In this document: positions 33,655 through 43,719 of the stretch, one piece after another
Layout of the letters: the number at the start of each line of letters is the position of its first letter
How positions within the stretch are numbered: position 1 is the first letter of the stretch
DNA from: Aurelia coerulea
Taxonomy: Eukaryota > Cnidaria > Scyphozoa > Semaeostomeae > Ulmaridae
Reading direction: 5' to 3'
Assembly: GCA_039566865.1 (NCBI GenBank)
Contig: CM076951.1
Location: 14,889,484 to 14,953,483 of the forward strand
DNA: 64,000 nucleotides
Notes under the pieces: generated by a model
Databases searched by the model: none
What the model was told of the DNA's origin: nothing
The model's input: the letters and a program-made list of their open reading frames with translations, nothing else
Program-made: the position numbers and the translations under genes

Positions 33655-34335
33655 TTGGAAAACAAGGAATCTATGACCATAAAGTTTGAGAAAAAATAAG
33701 AATTTTCAAAATCGGCCTATTTCTCCAAAAAAGCAAAGCCTATGACCTTAAAGTTTAGGCAAAAATAAGAATTTTCACAATCGGCCTATTTTTCCAAAGA
33801 AGCAAAGCTTAAAGTTTGGGAAAAAATAAGAATTTTCAAAATCGGCCTATATCTCCAAAAAAGCAAAGCCTATGACCTTGAAGTTTAGGAAAAAATATGA
33901 ATTTTCAAAATCGGCCTATTTCTCCAAAAAAGCGAAGCCTATGACCTTAAAGTTTGAGAAAAAATAGTAATGTTCAAAATCGGCCTATTTCTCCAAAAAA
34001 GCAAAGCCTATGAGCCTATGATGTTTAGGCAAAAATAAGAATTTTCACAATCGGCCTATTTTTCCAAAGAAGCAAAGCTTAAAGTTTGGGAAAAAATAAG
34101 AATTTTCAAAATCGGCCTATATCTCCAAAAAAGCAAAGCCTATGACCTTGAAGTTTAGGAAAAAATATGAATTTTCAAAATCGGCCTATTTCTCCAAAAA
34201 AGCGAAGCCTATGACCTTAAAGTTTGAGAAAAAATAGTAATGTTCAAAATCGGCCTATTTTCGCGAAAAAGCAAAGCCTATGACCTTAAAGTTTGGGAAA
34301 AAAAAAGTTTTCAAAATCGGCCTATTTTTCCAACA
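33655..34335 (-). repeat. Right 69-bp minisatellite array, inverted
   Basis: Same unit as 21424-22600 in reverse orientation (AAAATCGGCCTATTT, AAAGCAAAGCCTATGACCTT, AAAGTTT). About ten units; a block near 33730-33960 is duplicated around 34030-34250. With the left array it extends the inverted symmetry of the element inwards. Confidence 0.9.
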
Positions 34336-34414
34336 AAGAAAAGAAAAACAGGGATAAGGATTTTTTTAAATAGGATTTTTCAAAAAGGTTTACTTCTGTG
34401 AAAAAGTGAAGGTT

Positions 34415-34984
34415 GAGGCATTACCTTTTGGCAAGGAAAAAACTCTGATACCCCCAGCACGAAACCCTTTGGCCCTGTAGCCCTGGCGCTAAAAATAGAC
34501 AAATGGAATCGAGGTTGCCTCGCTTGGATGTAAGCTTGGATTTTGGCGCGAAACAGATAATTATTTGGCGGTGGCGCCGCCAGTTCGCAAGAAACCAGGT
34601 GGAAGTGGCGCTCAAATTTTCATTTACAGCCTTCGTGGTGTAGAGAAAAGACTTGCTCTTGGCGGGGTGAGTTTACAAAGTAGTTTTTAAAGCATTTGTT
34701 TATTGCTGTTAATGTTTGTGAAAGGCTGCCTTGTTTAGGCCATGAATCGGTGTCTGCAGTCAACGTTTTAGGCCAAAGAAGTCGTACTTTTTCGTGTTCG
34801 TACCGACCAAGCGGTACGTTCGGTAAGCGACTTATGATGTGAAGTTTAGGCCCAATCACTGCGATCATGTTTTGCCGATAACTTTCCTCGTAGGGGGGTT
34901 ACCCCAAATATTATTGCATATTCAGACTCCTTATAGTATATAGCTTATATATATAAACGATGTTCCGAATTCGTAAGTTCCGCC
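34415..34984 (-). repeat. Right long terminal inverted repeat of the Merlin element
   Basis: About 570 bp, reverse complement of 20835-21421. It ends GTTCCGCC directly before the target duplication AAGAAAAG. Confidence 0.95.
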
Positions 34985-36240
34985 AAGAAAAGACTGAGCT
35001 CCTTGATCATGTCATGAGGATCAATATCTGTTGCTTGATAAAATGCATTCATCCTCTCAAACTCTGCTACAATGGGAGACAAGAAATGAAAGTATAGGAG
35101 ATTTAAGGGATCTCGTAGCATATCTGCAATCAAGCGGGCTTTATAACGCACTTGAGCATCCCCTTCAAGCTCTGCAACGGAGAAGTAGGCCCTCAAATCA
35201 TGCCAGTTGACCAAGATGTTGAAAATGACCTTCCCTCTAACCAACCAACGTGTTTGCGAGAACTTCTGGAAGGGACGGGGAAGGCTCACACTCTCACTGT
35301 TCTCATTGATGATGTCAAATAACTTCTTGTATGCTTCCCGACGCAAGATGCTCTTTGAAAACCATTTTGGAATTTCACTCAAAAGGAAGCCAAGATGAGA
35401 TGGCATCTGCTCGAATGCATGCTTGATGCAAAGGGCCAAGGAATGGCATATGCATTTCATTATGGTGCAGTTGGGCGATTTATTTCTGACCCTGGACCAA
35501 ACTGAGTCATGCTCACCAACCACAGCTGATGCTCCGTCACTGCCAAACCCAACACAGTCACTCATCTTCAACCCGGCAGCCTCCACAGAGGCTTTCATGG
35601 CATCAAACAAATCCTTTCCAGTTGCACTGACCACTAGTATCAAACCAACAAAGGCAGTGACAATCTTCTTCTCCACTTTGCTGTAAAGCCTCACTGCTAC
35701 GCAAAGGTACTTCAAGCAGGCAACATATGTGGACTCATCAATCATGACACAAAACTTTCCACCAGCCATATCTTTGCACAAATCTTTGTGTAAAGCTGGT
35801 GAAACAACCTTCTTTATCAGACTGGCACACTTGGTGCAATGCAGCTTCATTTTATCGAATTTTGAACCTGTTCCACCACGTACTATTATTTCTCCAAGAT
35901 GGTCTATGGACATGATTGCACTGTGGCAGGCTATGGCAACAGAAAATTGAATTTCCAATTTCTTGGTTTCTTCGTCATCTTTTGGTTTTTGAGCAAAAAG
36001 TTTGCGGCTGCTTGAAACTGAACTTGTGATCTTGACGTGTTTTGAAGTCTCTTCATGCTGCTTGAGATTTGAGGCTCTAGGCTGGATGTTTATTCGACAA
36101 AAAGAACAGTAAGCCATGTCAGATCCATCCACTGCCTTTTTAACCCAAGGATATTTTCTCTGCCATTCAGGCTTGAATCTTCTAGATTCATCGTAATGAC
36201 CTTTCCACTTTGTACCTTTAGATGGCTTGCTGAGACTCAT
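34985..36240 (-). pseudogene. hAT transposase, N-terminal and catalytic part
   Basis: Minus-strand frame from an ATG at 36240. Near the start is a BED-type zinc finger (CSFCRINI... LKQHEETSKH). The hAT catalytic core follows: first Asp in FCVMIDEST, second in GFGSDGASAV, then the CxxH-like CICHSLALCIKH. The last codons of native frame are at the duplicated CTTTTCTT, after which the Merlin end takes over. The C-terminal half is at 20052-20826. Summed, the two parts make an ordinary hAT length of about 670-680 residues with no stop in either half, so only the Merlin insertion disabled it. Confidence 0.9.
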
Positions 36241-36975
36241 TTTTACCTTGCTTGAAAATGTTACCGTAACACAAATAAGAATTTCACTGCGGTATGTTCG
36301 GATTTAGTTTATGAGATTTTTGATCAAGGACTCTTAAATAGAGAGCTCGTGCTTTCTAAATCGGGAAAAATGCAATTAAAAAAGGGTGTTGCTATTCTAC
36401 GGCATGATTTTTGAAAGAAGGAAAGCCAAAAATGGGTGCCATACATTCGAAACAACCAAATATGGATTACCTGGCCATTGTGATTCATTGCCGAAAACGT
36501 CATGTAGTCATACGTCACAGAACGAGACATGATGCTTGCAGTTCAATTGGAAAATATTCAGTTGTCAATGAAGTCTATATTGGTCGTCTGCTGGTAATCC
36601 TGCTATTGTCTCGCTGTTATGAGGTCAGAAAGGGCATTCATTTTGTCAGGAGTAAGAAATGCGAGATAAATGTGGAGAAAAAACTTTTTTGACTGATTTG
36701 GACAAAAAAAGCCAAAAATAAGCCAAAATTAAGAAATAAGCCAAACAAATTTTGCAAGCCAAACCAATCGAAAAAAGCCAAAAAAGCAAAATTTGGCTTA
36801 AAAAAGCCAATCTGACAACCCTGTGGAGCAGAGGGTGGCAAAATGCTCTCAACTTTCACTTGACTCTTACTCCATTTCACGGCAGGCTTGACTTCATGTT
36901 TTACTTTCTGTCCTCGTTTTCGTACAACAGCCCACTAAATTTTCAATTTTATTTTCTTGCTGCTCTCAAATCAAT

Positions 36976-37268
36976 ATGAAGCTGAAGCTCACAAAAAGAA
37001 AACGCAAAGCTGTTGCTGCTCTGATTTTGGTAACAGTCTTAGATGAAGAAGGAGAGATAAAAGTGAAGCGAAGAGAGGAAAGACAAGAGCCTGGATGAAT
37101 CAAAGAGAGCAAAGAGGTTATTTTGAAAATCGAAGATTCTCAAGGTTTCCGAGAGATGATGAGAATGTCACATGAAGACTTTCTGTACATATTGCAGAAT
37201 GTCGAAGAATTAATTTCCCCCAAGCGTGTTGGGTGCTGTTTGTTTGGCAGAACCTTTGTTGCAGTAAG
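36976..37268 (+). pseudogene. PIF/Harbinger transposase, N-terminal fragment
   Basis: From an ATG at 36976 the frame is basic (LTKRKRKA..., KVKRREERQ), then has a stop near 37098. It continues in another frame with FREMMRMSHEDFLYILQNVE, the recognisable N-terminal helix pair before the DDE core in Harbinger transposases. A GCA|GTAAGT donor lies at about 37267. The catalytic core is missing. It sits inside the Harbinger-type terminal repeats, in keeping with a deletion derivative. Confidence 0.6.
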
Positions 37269-37543
37269 TTTGGTGGGAAAATTTTTTCAACTGCACATGT
37301 GCAGGCTATGCATTGTCGAGCGGAAAGTTGAGAACCTGGCCAAACGCTCTCGACAACACCTCAAACAAAAGAAATACTGAGCGGCTTCGCTCAACAATTT
37401 TGACCTGTATCAAATTTGACTCAACAATGCTCAACATCACTAGACATCACTATACAAGGTGGCCAAACACTCTTGCCTGTTCACTCAACACAAACGTCGA
37501 GCGCTGTCGAGTGGAAAGTCGAGAGCGCTTGGCCGGAGCTTAA

Positions 37544-37828
37544 TATCTGTCCTATTCAAACAGAGGAAACAAGTCATTTGGAACAGTCGGAGTATTCTTA
37601 TGCTGTAAAGTCAAACAAAGCAAAACATCAAATTGCGTATGTCACAGTCCAAGAGTATAAGTTTCCTATAATGATCGACACAGGATCCACAATAAACATC
37701 ATTGATAAGTCAACATTTGAAAAGATGAAAACCGTTTAGTTGAAGCCAACAAGTGTAAAGGCGTATCCATACAATTCCACTGAACCAGTGAAAATGCAAG
37801 GGAAATGTGTGACAGTCATAGAAAGTGG
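37544..37828 (+). pseudogene. Second Ty3-like remnant, protease part
   Basis: Continuation of the remnant at 18767-19258 after the Harbinger insertion. It reads an aspartic protease with IDTGSTINIID, is interrupted by an in-frame TAG at 37737-37739, and continues with the flap-like YPYNSTEPVKM segment to about 37828, where similarity ends. No reverse transcriptase follows. Confidence 0.75.
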
Positions 37829-37981
37829 GGGTCGTAGGGGGGTTCCGAAAACCATGAAACCGCCAAAATATTTTACGAAAACCGTAAAACCGCTAAAATT
37901 TTCTAGCAAAACCGAAAAACCGCCCTATTATTCCTACTAAACCGTATTGATAAGAAATTCATAAGAAGCTATGTTATTCAG

Positions 37982-38171
37982 GTGAAGGTGAAGGTGAAGT
38001 TGCGGTTTTTAGCGCCAAGCGCTGGGATCGCAAAAGTAGAATAGGCTTAATCAAGTCCGCGACCCCTTGTCATGACGCTCAAGTGATGGGGCTCTACCGG
38101 GTATGGAACCCTGTCCACCTGACTGTTCTGGCTGCAAAGTCAGTGGATTACACCACTGCGCCACATCACTT
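37982..38171 (-). repeat. tRNA-derived SINE with TTCACC tail
   Basis: Read on the minus strand, it starts near a TGGCGCAGTGGTGTAATCC segment (box A like). GGGTTCCATACCC (box B like) follows about 40 bp later, then a non-tRNA body, then a tail of TTCACC repeats at 37982-38005. Both ends are flanked by TTATTCAG (37974-37981 and 38172-38179), a target duplication. The head has a loop that could be read as TTTGCAG, hinting at a tRNA-Cys (GCA) ancestor, but stems are poor. Confidence 0.75.
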
Positions 38172-38179
38172 TTATTCAG

Positions 38180-39100
38180 ACGCAGTGGCACACACTCAAC
38201 AGCATTCAACTGTGCATTTTAAGGAAGTACGATCCATAAAGCAAGTCCACCGAGCAAAGCAAATATTTGTCATTTAAACTCACGATTGCTTCACTCATCC
38301 GCCAGATATTTTCCCAAGAAAATAAAGATTTGGAGGATTTTTATCATACTCGATACCTCAAAGATATCACACAGTGTCGAGGGCACTCAATAGGCCCCAC
38401 CCTTATTCCTGAATTCCGCTACGTTTTCAGTCAAATTCCAGATTCTGGTCATAAATTTTCAACGAATTCCCTCTTCCCTTCCTAAAGCTAAAGTACACCA
38501 AAACTTCATGATTTTCACAACGTTTGATGGTGCCTAGAGGCATGCCCTCTGCTTTTGACTAAAACTATCATTCAGTTGAACTGAACCAAGATATCATACA
38601 GAACTTTATAATATCTTGGGTTTCCTTTTTATGTGGATTGGTAAAGTGCGAGTTACGAGTTGCGAGTTGGTGCTTTCTGCGAGTTGCGAGTTGATAATGA
38701 AAAGTGCGAGTTGGTACATTTAAAATGCATGTTGCGAGTTCGGTAAAAAAACTTCAGGTTTTCCATCTTTTGCAGCTAGAACACCTTATTTTTTTGGAGA
38801 GCCTTTGTCAAGATCAGGGGAATTAAAGAACGGTTTTTTGATTCACAGAGAGCCGCTAATAAAGGATGTGATTTGAGCTCTGTCAATTAGGCCTACAGAG
38901 AAGAGCAATTATTCTCTTTGGTATTTCTTGAGTTGGTAATACAAATAGTCTGTATTTACGGTTTTCATTTTTCAACTCATAACTGATTTTCTTAGCTTCG
39001 AATTGACCTCTCATCGCTTCTATAGAGTTTCTTAATTTTCTGGGATGCCCTTCACTTACTAGAAGCGGTCTCTTACTTCCTTTGTTGAAAAAATGACTAC
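38180..39100. other. No gene; TGCGAGTT repeat cluster
   Basis: At 38645-38745 the motif TGCGAGTT recurs at least six times in one orientation. It resembles the GCGAGC subterminal motifs of the hAT-like element at 42014, so this may be the end of a relative. The rest is AT-rich without recognised features. Confidence 0.45.
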
Positions 39101-39103
39101 ATA

Positions 39104-39490
39104 CACATTTTTATATAAGAAACTGGTTTATAAGAAACTGGTACTAGGATTGCGAAAAATTTAAGAAACTCTAATACTATACTTGAGAATTGCTAAGAAA
39201 CTTTTGAAGCTAAATACAAGGATCTCATGGGAAATTATCGTTAAGCCTTTACTTTTTGGTAATATTCATGATAAATTTGTGTTTTGATTCAAAGTGAAGT
39301 CTCTGTCTTGCTCAAAAGTGGCCTGTCTGTCAAGAAACGAACATGTGGCAGTGGTAGAAACTACATGCATCTAAAAAAATAAGAAACACATTAAGAAACT
39401 TTTAGAACTAAAAAGCTGAAATTTTCACTTGAAAATAAGAAACTTTTAGTACTTTGGGCTTTTCCAAGTTCTTATAAAAGAAAAAACGTG
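39104..39490. mobile_element. TA-flanked ATAAGAAAC MITE
   Basis: Left end CACATTTTTATATAAGAAAC and right end CTTATAAAAGAAAAAACGTG are inverted repeats bordered by TA. The interior is dense in AAGAAACT. Non-coding. Confidence 0.8.
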
Positions 39491-39894
39491 TATCAGACCA
39501 GGCCTGACTGAAGGATACAAGAAATCATGCTGAAGCTACTTCGAACATGAGTGATGTATCACTCCGTCGAAAATACCTACGAAATTTGAAAAGCAAGAGT
39601 TGAATCAAATTTTCATTATTTAATTAGTTAATTAATTAGAAACCAAAAATGTCCGTATGAAACCATATGAAACTACAAATTAATGGTGTCAAGCAGGTAT
39701 TTGGATGGTTTTTTGCCAATTTTATCGAGCTATTTGCTAATAATGGTCCATTTTCTGCAAATAGCTTGATTTCCTCAAAATTTGCATTGTTTTTGGTTGC
39801 CTAGCAACCAGTGACGTGACTATTGATTGATTGATGCTATTTTTAGATTATCCTTTGTTCAATAATGACACAGGGCAAGTTTCATTGTCATTGC

Positions 39895-39993
39895 TGTTGT
39901 ACTTGCGGAGAAAAACAGGGGGGCGAAAAAGGCCCCCCCAAGGCCCCCCTCCAGTAGAAAATCACTTTTTTTTACCCGGTTAAAATAGGGTTA
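39895..39993. repeat. One end of a TTAACCCTA-type element
   Basis: A GGGGGGC...GCCCCCCC palindrome followed by TAGGGTTAA, the same arrangement as in the right end of 3921-4799. No matching left end was found, so it may be a solo or diverged end. Confidence 0.45.
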
Positions 39994-40043
39994 AACAACA
40001 AATCACCATCCTCAAACTTCAACCAGTATTTTAGTCACTAATT

Positions 40044-40290
40044 TTATTTTTTAAGTTCTGTGAAGTCTACTGGGAAGAAATCATTTGGCAACAATGAAGT
40101 TAGAAGAGCCTTACCATAAGTTGGAGGAACGACAACCTCACGCACAACTTCTTCTCCAAGCTTGAACTTTGGATAAAGTACATTGTAATATAGTTCTCCA
40201 TTAGCAGTCCTTTGTCTTTCCCTCTGAATGTTTTCATTGAAATGCATGACAGCCAATGCATGTCTAAATGATATTATAAGAAAAGATAAA
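40044..40290 (-). pseudogene. Exon-like fragment of an uncharacterised transposon-associated protein
   Basis: On the minus strand a CATTTAG acceptor near 40266 is followed by an open segment (HALAVMHFNENIQRERQ... YPKFKLGEEVVREV... PPTYG), ending at a stop at 40044. I recognise this pattern from many uncharacterised invertebrate proteins of transposon origin, but not its function. No further exons were identified next to it. Confidence 0.45.
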
Positions 40291-40478
40291 AAACACAATG
40301 CTTTCTGTTTGTTTACTTATCAAATCTTACTTCTGTTGATGGTTTCTGCCAAAGCCAACTCACTAACTGCACTTTACTGTATGCTTGAAAATTGAAATAT
40401 TCAAAGGTAACAAAAATGAAACAGGAGGTCATAACATATCAGATACACTAGATATTGCACTAAGCTGTGCCATATGAA

Positions 40479-41145
40479 CTATTTAAACCAAATTGAATGT
40501 GCATACCATGGGCTACAGCCTACAATAACAAGGACAAATAATCTTTCAATAGAGCCGAACCGGATGTTTACAGGGTGGTTGGTAACCATTTTACAAAGCC
40601 ATTTGCCACAAGATTTTCCTTTATCATAATTAACTTTAGAACCCGAAACAAGCTCATACTCATTAAATGCAGGTAAAGACTGATCAATAGAATAGCTATT
40701 TCTGAGAAACGAGGTTGTGTCATTGGCATATTGTGAAACCCTCACTTAAATATGTTTGCCAGGGATTTTTAGCCCATCAGTCTTGCCATTTTTGCGGATG
40801 AGTGTGCTGAGAGTTTCTGCAACTAAGCACTAAAGAAGAGGGGATAGGGGACGACCTGTTCACACTCCTCTTTGAAGGGAGAGGCTTTCTGACAAATGGC
40901 CGTTGCTGGCAATGTTGCAAGATTTGTATGTAGCAAATAAATATTGGCCCAATGTTCATTTTCTGCAAGACCTTCTTGAGAAATTCCCAATTTACTCTGT
41001 CAAAAGCCTTTTCCTGGTCAATGTCGACTATAGCAAGAGGCAGGCAATTCATTGCACAGTAATCAAAAATGTCTCTTACAAGCATTTTGCGGATCCCTTG
41101 TGGTTGCAAGCGCAGATCCCATGGGAGGTGTTGTACAATGGCCAA
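40479..41145 (-). pseudogene. L1-like LINE reverse-transcriptase fragment
   Basis: Minus-strand frames contain VDIDQEKAFDRVNWEFL (41145-40777) and, after a frameshift, VSQYANDTTSFLRNSYS with the FxDD-type box degraded to AND, then SGSKVNYDKGKS. These are conserved RT blocks of L1/Tx1-type elements. Stops and frameshifts make it dead. Confidence 0.8.
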
Positions 41146-42013
41146 GGAGTCTCATCCATGGGCACATTGCTCCAGGCGCGAAGATCATGTCTCAACGGAC
41201 ATAGATTTTGGTCTTTTTGTAGAAGGAAATACCCCAAGTATTAGGATTGACACAAGTTTTGAATGCAATGATGACAAGTCTGATAACGAAGAGCAAGAAC
41301 AATTAAAACTAAGAAAACATCAACAGAACATGAGACAGAGAAAAATGAATCTGACAGGAATTGGTATGGATCACCCAAGGTGGAGTGGAATCTGTGTAAG
41401 CCGTATGCCATATATGTACGTCGATTTCTTTTGTTCTATTGCTATTTCTATTGTTTAGGGTGAGTCTGTCCGCCATATAAATATGGCGTAACATACGCCG
41501 ATTCCAGTCTGGTGGATCACTTTGGAGTTCTCCGACTAGAATCTCTTCAAGAATTCCCTGCACTGAACAGTGTCAGGGACAGGAATACACATCCATATGA
41601 TAAAGATGAAGAGCAAGAAGGTCCATCGTCAGCGAAAAAAACAAAGAACAGTCAATGATCAAAAGCCTGCTCACGGACCACATTCATTGTTTACTGATCT
41701 GGCAGAGAAAAGGCAGACAGAGAGAACTAATGAAATAGTTGATATAATTGAACGGTATAGTAAAACTGAATTCCCTGAGTTAACCACAAGTCAGCTACTG
41801 GGGTACCTCATCTTTAGGGAGAATCTCCAAGGAAATAAAGAGGTTCTGGAGGTTGGAAAGAAGTTGTTTGAAGAGAAACTTTTTAAAGTTGATACATGCA
41901 CAACTGAGGAAGCCATAGCTTTTAAACATAACCTAACTTTATCTAGGGAACAGATGCGGAAAACAAGACATGTATTGCAAAATAAGAAATTTTATTTTCC
42001 GACATTGCATGAG
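41138..42013 (+). pseudogene. Unrecognised spliced gene, 5' part, interrupted by a hAT-like element
   Basis: Open plus-strand segments 41138-41360 (acidic, charged; possible donor at TTG|GTATGG) and 41570-42013 (basic start, then helices with FPELTTSQLLGYLIF and TTEEAIAFKHNLTLSREQMRK) end exactly at the target duplication TGCATGAG. The frame resumes after the element at 49659 (HEINAAQKNLRP...). The second half recalls uncharacterised cnidarian proteins with a helix-rich module before a nuclease or recombinase-like domain; that is a weak memory, not an assignment. Confidence 0.5.
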
Positions 42014-42866
42014 CCAGGTTGGAAAACATGTTTGTTTTGGCCTACGCGTAGTAGCGAGCGTCAACAATCGGCGAGCTGCGAGCAACTGCAAATGTGCTGC
42101 GAGCCGCGACCCAACGGCGAGCAGTGAGCTGCGAGCTGCGAGCAGGAGCATTTTTGTGATCAGCGTGAGATAATAGCACAGAATTGCATCTCATCAAATA
42201 GCGAGCATTTATCAGTAGATAAATGACGTCCGGTTCGATTGATATTTCCGTTTTTTCCCATCTGTTTGATCACAATTATCATTAGATAAGTGATGTCCGA
42301 TTGATATTTCCGTTTTTTTATCTGTTTTTCCAATGCGGCACATTACATTACATACAGTATTACACGGGAAGAATGGACGAAGGTAACAGCTGGTGAAAGA
42401 CATTTGGTTATCTGTTCTTGGTCATCAAATTTTTCGAGGTAAACATTTCAGTTTTTCCTTCAGCTTGCTTGTATTTCTAAATGATTATTCCCTTTCACAA
42501 CATTGGCTTTTTTGATGGGGGCAGGGAAGTTATGCTGTTGATCACACATTTCAAAATGCAACCAAACAAAGTTTAGCTATTATCATCAAGCGATACTGTC
42601 TCGATTGGTGTGTTTTTTAGTAAGAAACTAAGAATTTTAGGCCAGGAGTGAAACTTAATTGAAGTGATGAGATTTTGATTATATTCAGAGTTTCTTACGA
42701 GTTTCTTAATGGCTCCACGATAATCTTCGTGACCTTTGCCATCGTGAACATTTTAAAACAAACTTTTTCAATCGAATCCTTTCCACGGGGAACGGCTCCG
42801 AGTAACATGACACAGGGAGGGAAAACAAGCGAAGATAAGCTAAGAACCTTCTTTCAAAAATGAGTA

Positions 42867-43012
42867 CAGTGAAGTCCCTCGTTTAAGAAACTGCTTTCTA
42901 AGAAAATCAAACCCTGAATTTTTGTGAGGACTATGTGAAAACAGTAGAGTAATTAAGGGGGGAACAATAGGCTGGGGGTAAAAATGGGTTTCTTAAAGGC
43001 GGGACTTTACTG
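42867..43012. mobile_element. Mariner-type MITE with CAGTGAAGTCCC ends
   Basis: CAGTGAAGTCCCTCGTTTAA at the left mirrors TTAAAGGCGGGACTTTACTG at the right; TA flanks both ends (42865-42866, 43013-43014). 146 bp, non-coding. It lies within an ATAAGAAAC-rich stretch (about 42610-43090). Confidence 0.85.
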
Positions 43013-43144
43013 TAATTTCTTTCTGAGGTTATATTCTCTCAGCACTGGAGTTTTTGAGTGGTTTCTTTCAGAAATACATGTAAGTAGCACATTCGAAAAT
43101 TCTACAAAATGTATCAAAATATCGTTCCATTCAGATTCTTTTTA

Positions 43145-43510
43145 GGGCCTGTTTATATGGGGAAAAACATCTCACCTGCCAAACCCGGGGCTGACAGATG
43201 AGACAAAATTTCAGCCACTGTTTATATGAGATGTTTTACCTTACCTGCCATCCCCGGGGCTGAGAGGCAAGTTTAACCGTTTAGCTATTCTAAAAAATAG
43301 TCTCAATCGAACGGTGGTTTTCGTTTGTATGGAAAATACTCACCTCGCCCCATAACCCTAACCCTAACCTCTGGTGAAGTGAGATCTCACTGTTGCTTTT
43401 ATCATATAAACGCGAAATGAAAAAGCAATGGGGTTCTATGGGAAGGTGGAATCTCGCCTGTCAGCCTCGGGTCTGGCAGGTGAGATGTTTCCCCCCATAT
43501 AAACAAGCCC
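43145..43510. mobile_element. Harbinger-type MITE with TTA target duplication
   Basis: GGGCCTGTTTATATGGGG at the left is mirrored at the right (CCCCCATATAAACAAGCCC) over about 60 bp, with TTA at 43142-43144 and 43511-43513. Several CACCTGCC/GGCAGGTG motifs repeat inside. It ends about 210 bp before the first exon of the transposase gene. Confidence 0.85.
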
Positions 43511-43719
43511 TTAGAATAGCAAATAGTTCTATTGGTAAATCAAATTAATTGAAACCAACGCTTTCTTTATAGTGTAAAACTTCCCGTTCTCTGATGGTAA
43601 ACTGTCACATTCGGCACTTTGCAAAGCCAGGACTCCATGTATCTGCCGGGTGGATGCATTTTGCCAACTATTTTCGAGTTGATTTTATGTTGTTTTAGAT
43701 TACTTCAATGTGAACCAAA

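Larger units (their letters stand above)
20835..34984. mobile_element. 14.15-kb Merlin-type transposon with kinase cargo
   Basis: Both ends start GGCGGAACTTACGAATTCGG and form long terminal inverted repeats. The element encodes an IS1595/Merlin-type DDE transposase (22853-23803, minus) and a spliced RFX-like/kinase gene (29315-31354, plus). It also contains two oppositely oriented 69-bp minisatellite arrays, a 199-bp tandem repeat, duplicated upstream blocks, LINE fragments and at least four MITEs. Known Merlin elements are usually a few kilobases with a single transposase gene, so size and cargo are both unusual. Several MITEs have clean empty sites and are later additions. Confidence 0.85.
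20827..34992. other. 8-bp target duplication AAGAAAAG of the Merlin element
   Basis: AAGAAAAG occurs at 20827-20834 directly before the left terminal repeat and again at 34985-34992 directly after the right one. It lies within hAT transposase coding sequence, which reads through if one copy and the insert are removed. Merlin elements generate 8-9-bp duplications. Confidence 0.9.
19348..36823. mobile_element. hAT element, split by the Merlin element
   Basis: Left end CAGGGTTGCCAGATTTGC and right end GCCAATCTGACAACCCTG are inverted repeats of the classical hAT CAGGG type. The flanks share TGGAGC flush with both ends; counting the last two bases of the right end gives the 8-bp TGTGGAGC expected for hAT. 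Its own DNA is 19348-20826 plus 34993-36823 (one copy of the Merlin target duplication aside), about 3.3 kb. It holds a minus-strand transposase whose two halves lie on either side of the insertion. AAGCCAAA-type repeats occur just inside both ends. Confidence 0.85.
19262..37540. mobile_element. PIF/Harbinger-type element, split by later insertions
   Basis: The left end AGCTCCGGCCAAACGCTCTC is matched in inverted orientation by the right end at 37540 over about 41 bp with a handful of mismatches. It is flanked by TAA on both sides (19259-19261 and 37541-37543), the 3-bp TWA target typical of Harbinger. Removing it rejoins gag and protease sequence of the second Ty3-like remnant. Its own sequence is only 19262-19347 plus 36824-37540, about 0.8 kb; the rest is the hAT and Merlin elements nested inside. 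Inside the right end, GGCCAAACGCTCTCGAC-like motifs recur as subterminal repeats. Confidence 0.8.

Noticed and set aside
38090..38170. Possible functional tRNA gene (minus)
   Set aside because: Box-like motifs are present but the stems do not pair well, and the unit has a SINE body, tail and target duplication.
43351..43370. ACCCTAACCCTAACC, telomere-like
   Set aside because: Only two to three units, lying inside a MITE; no evidence for a telomere or telomeric insertion.
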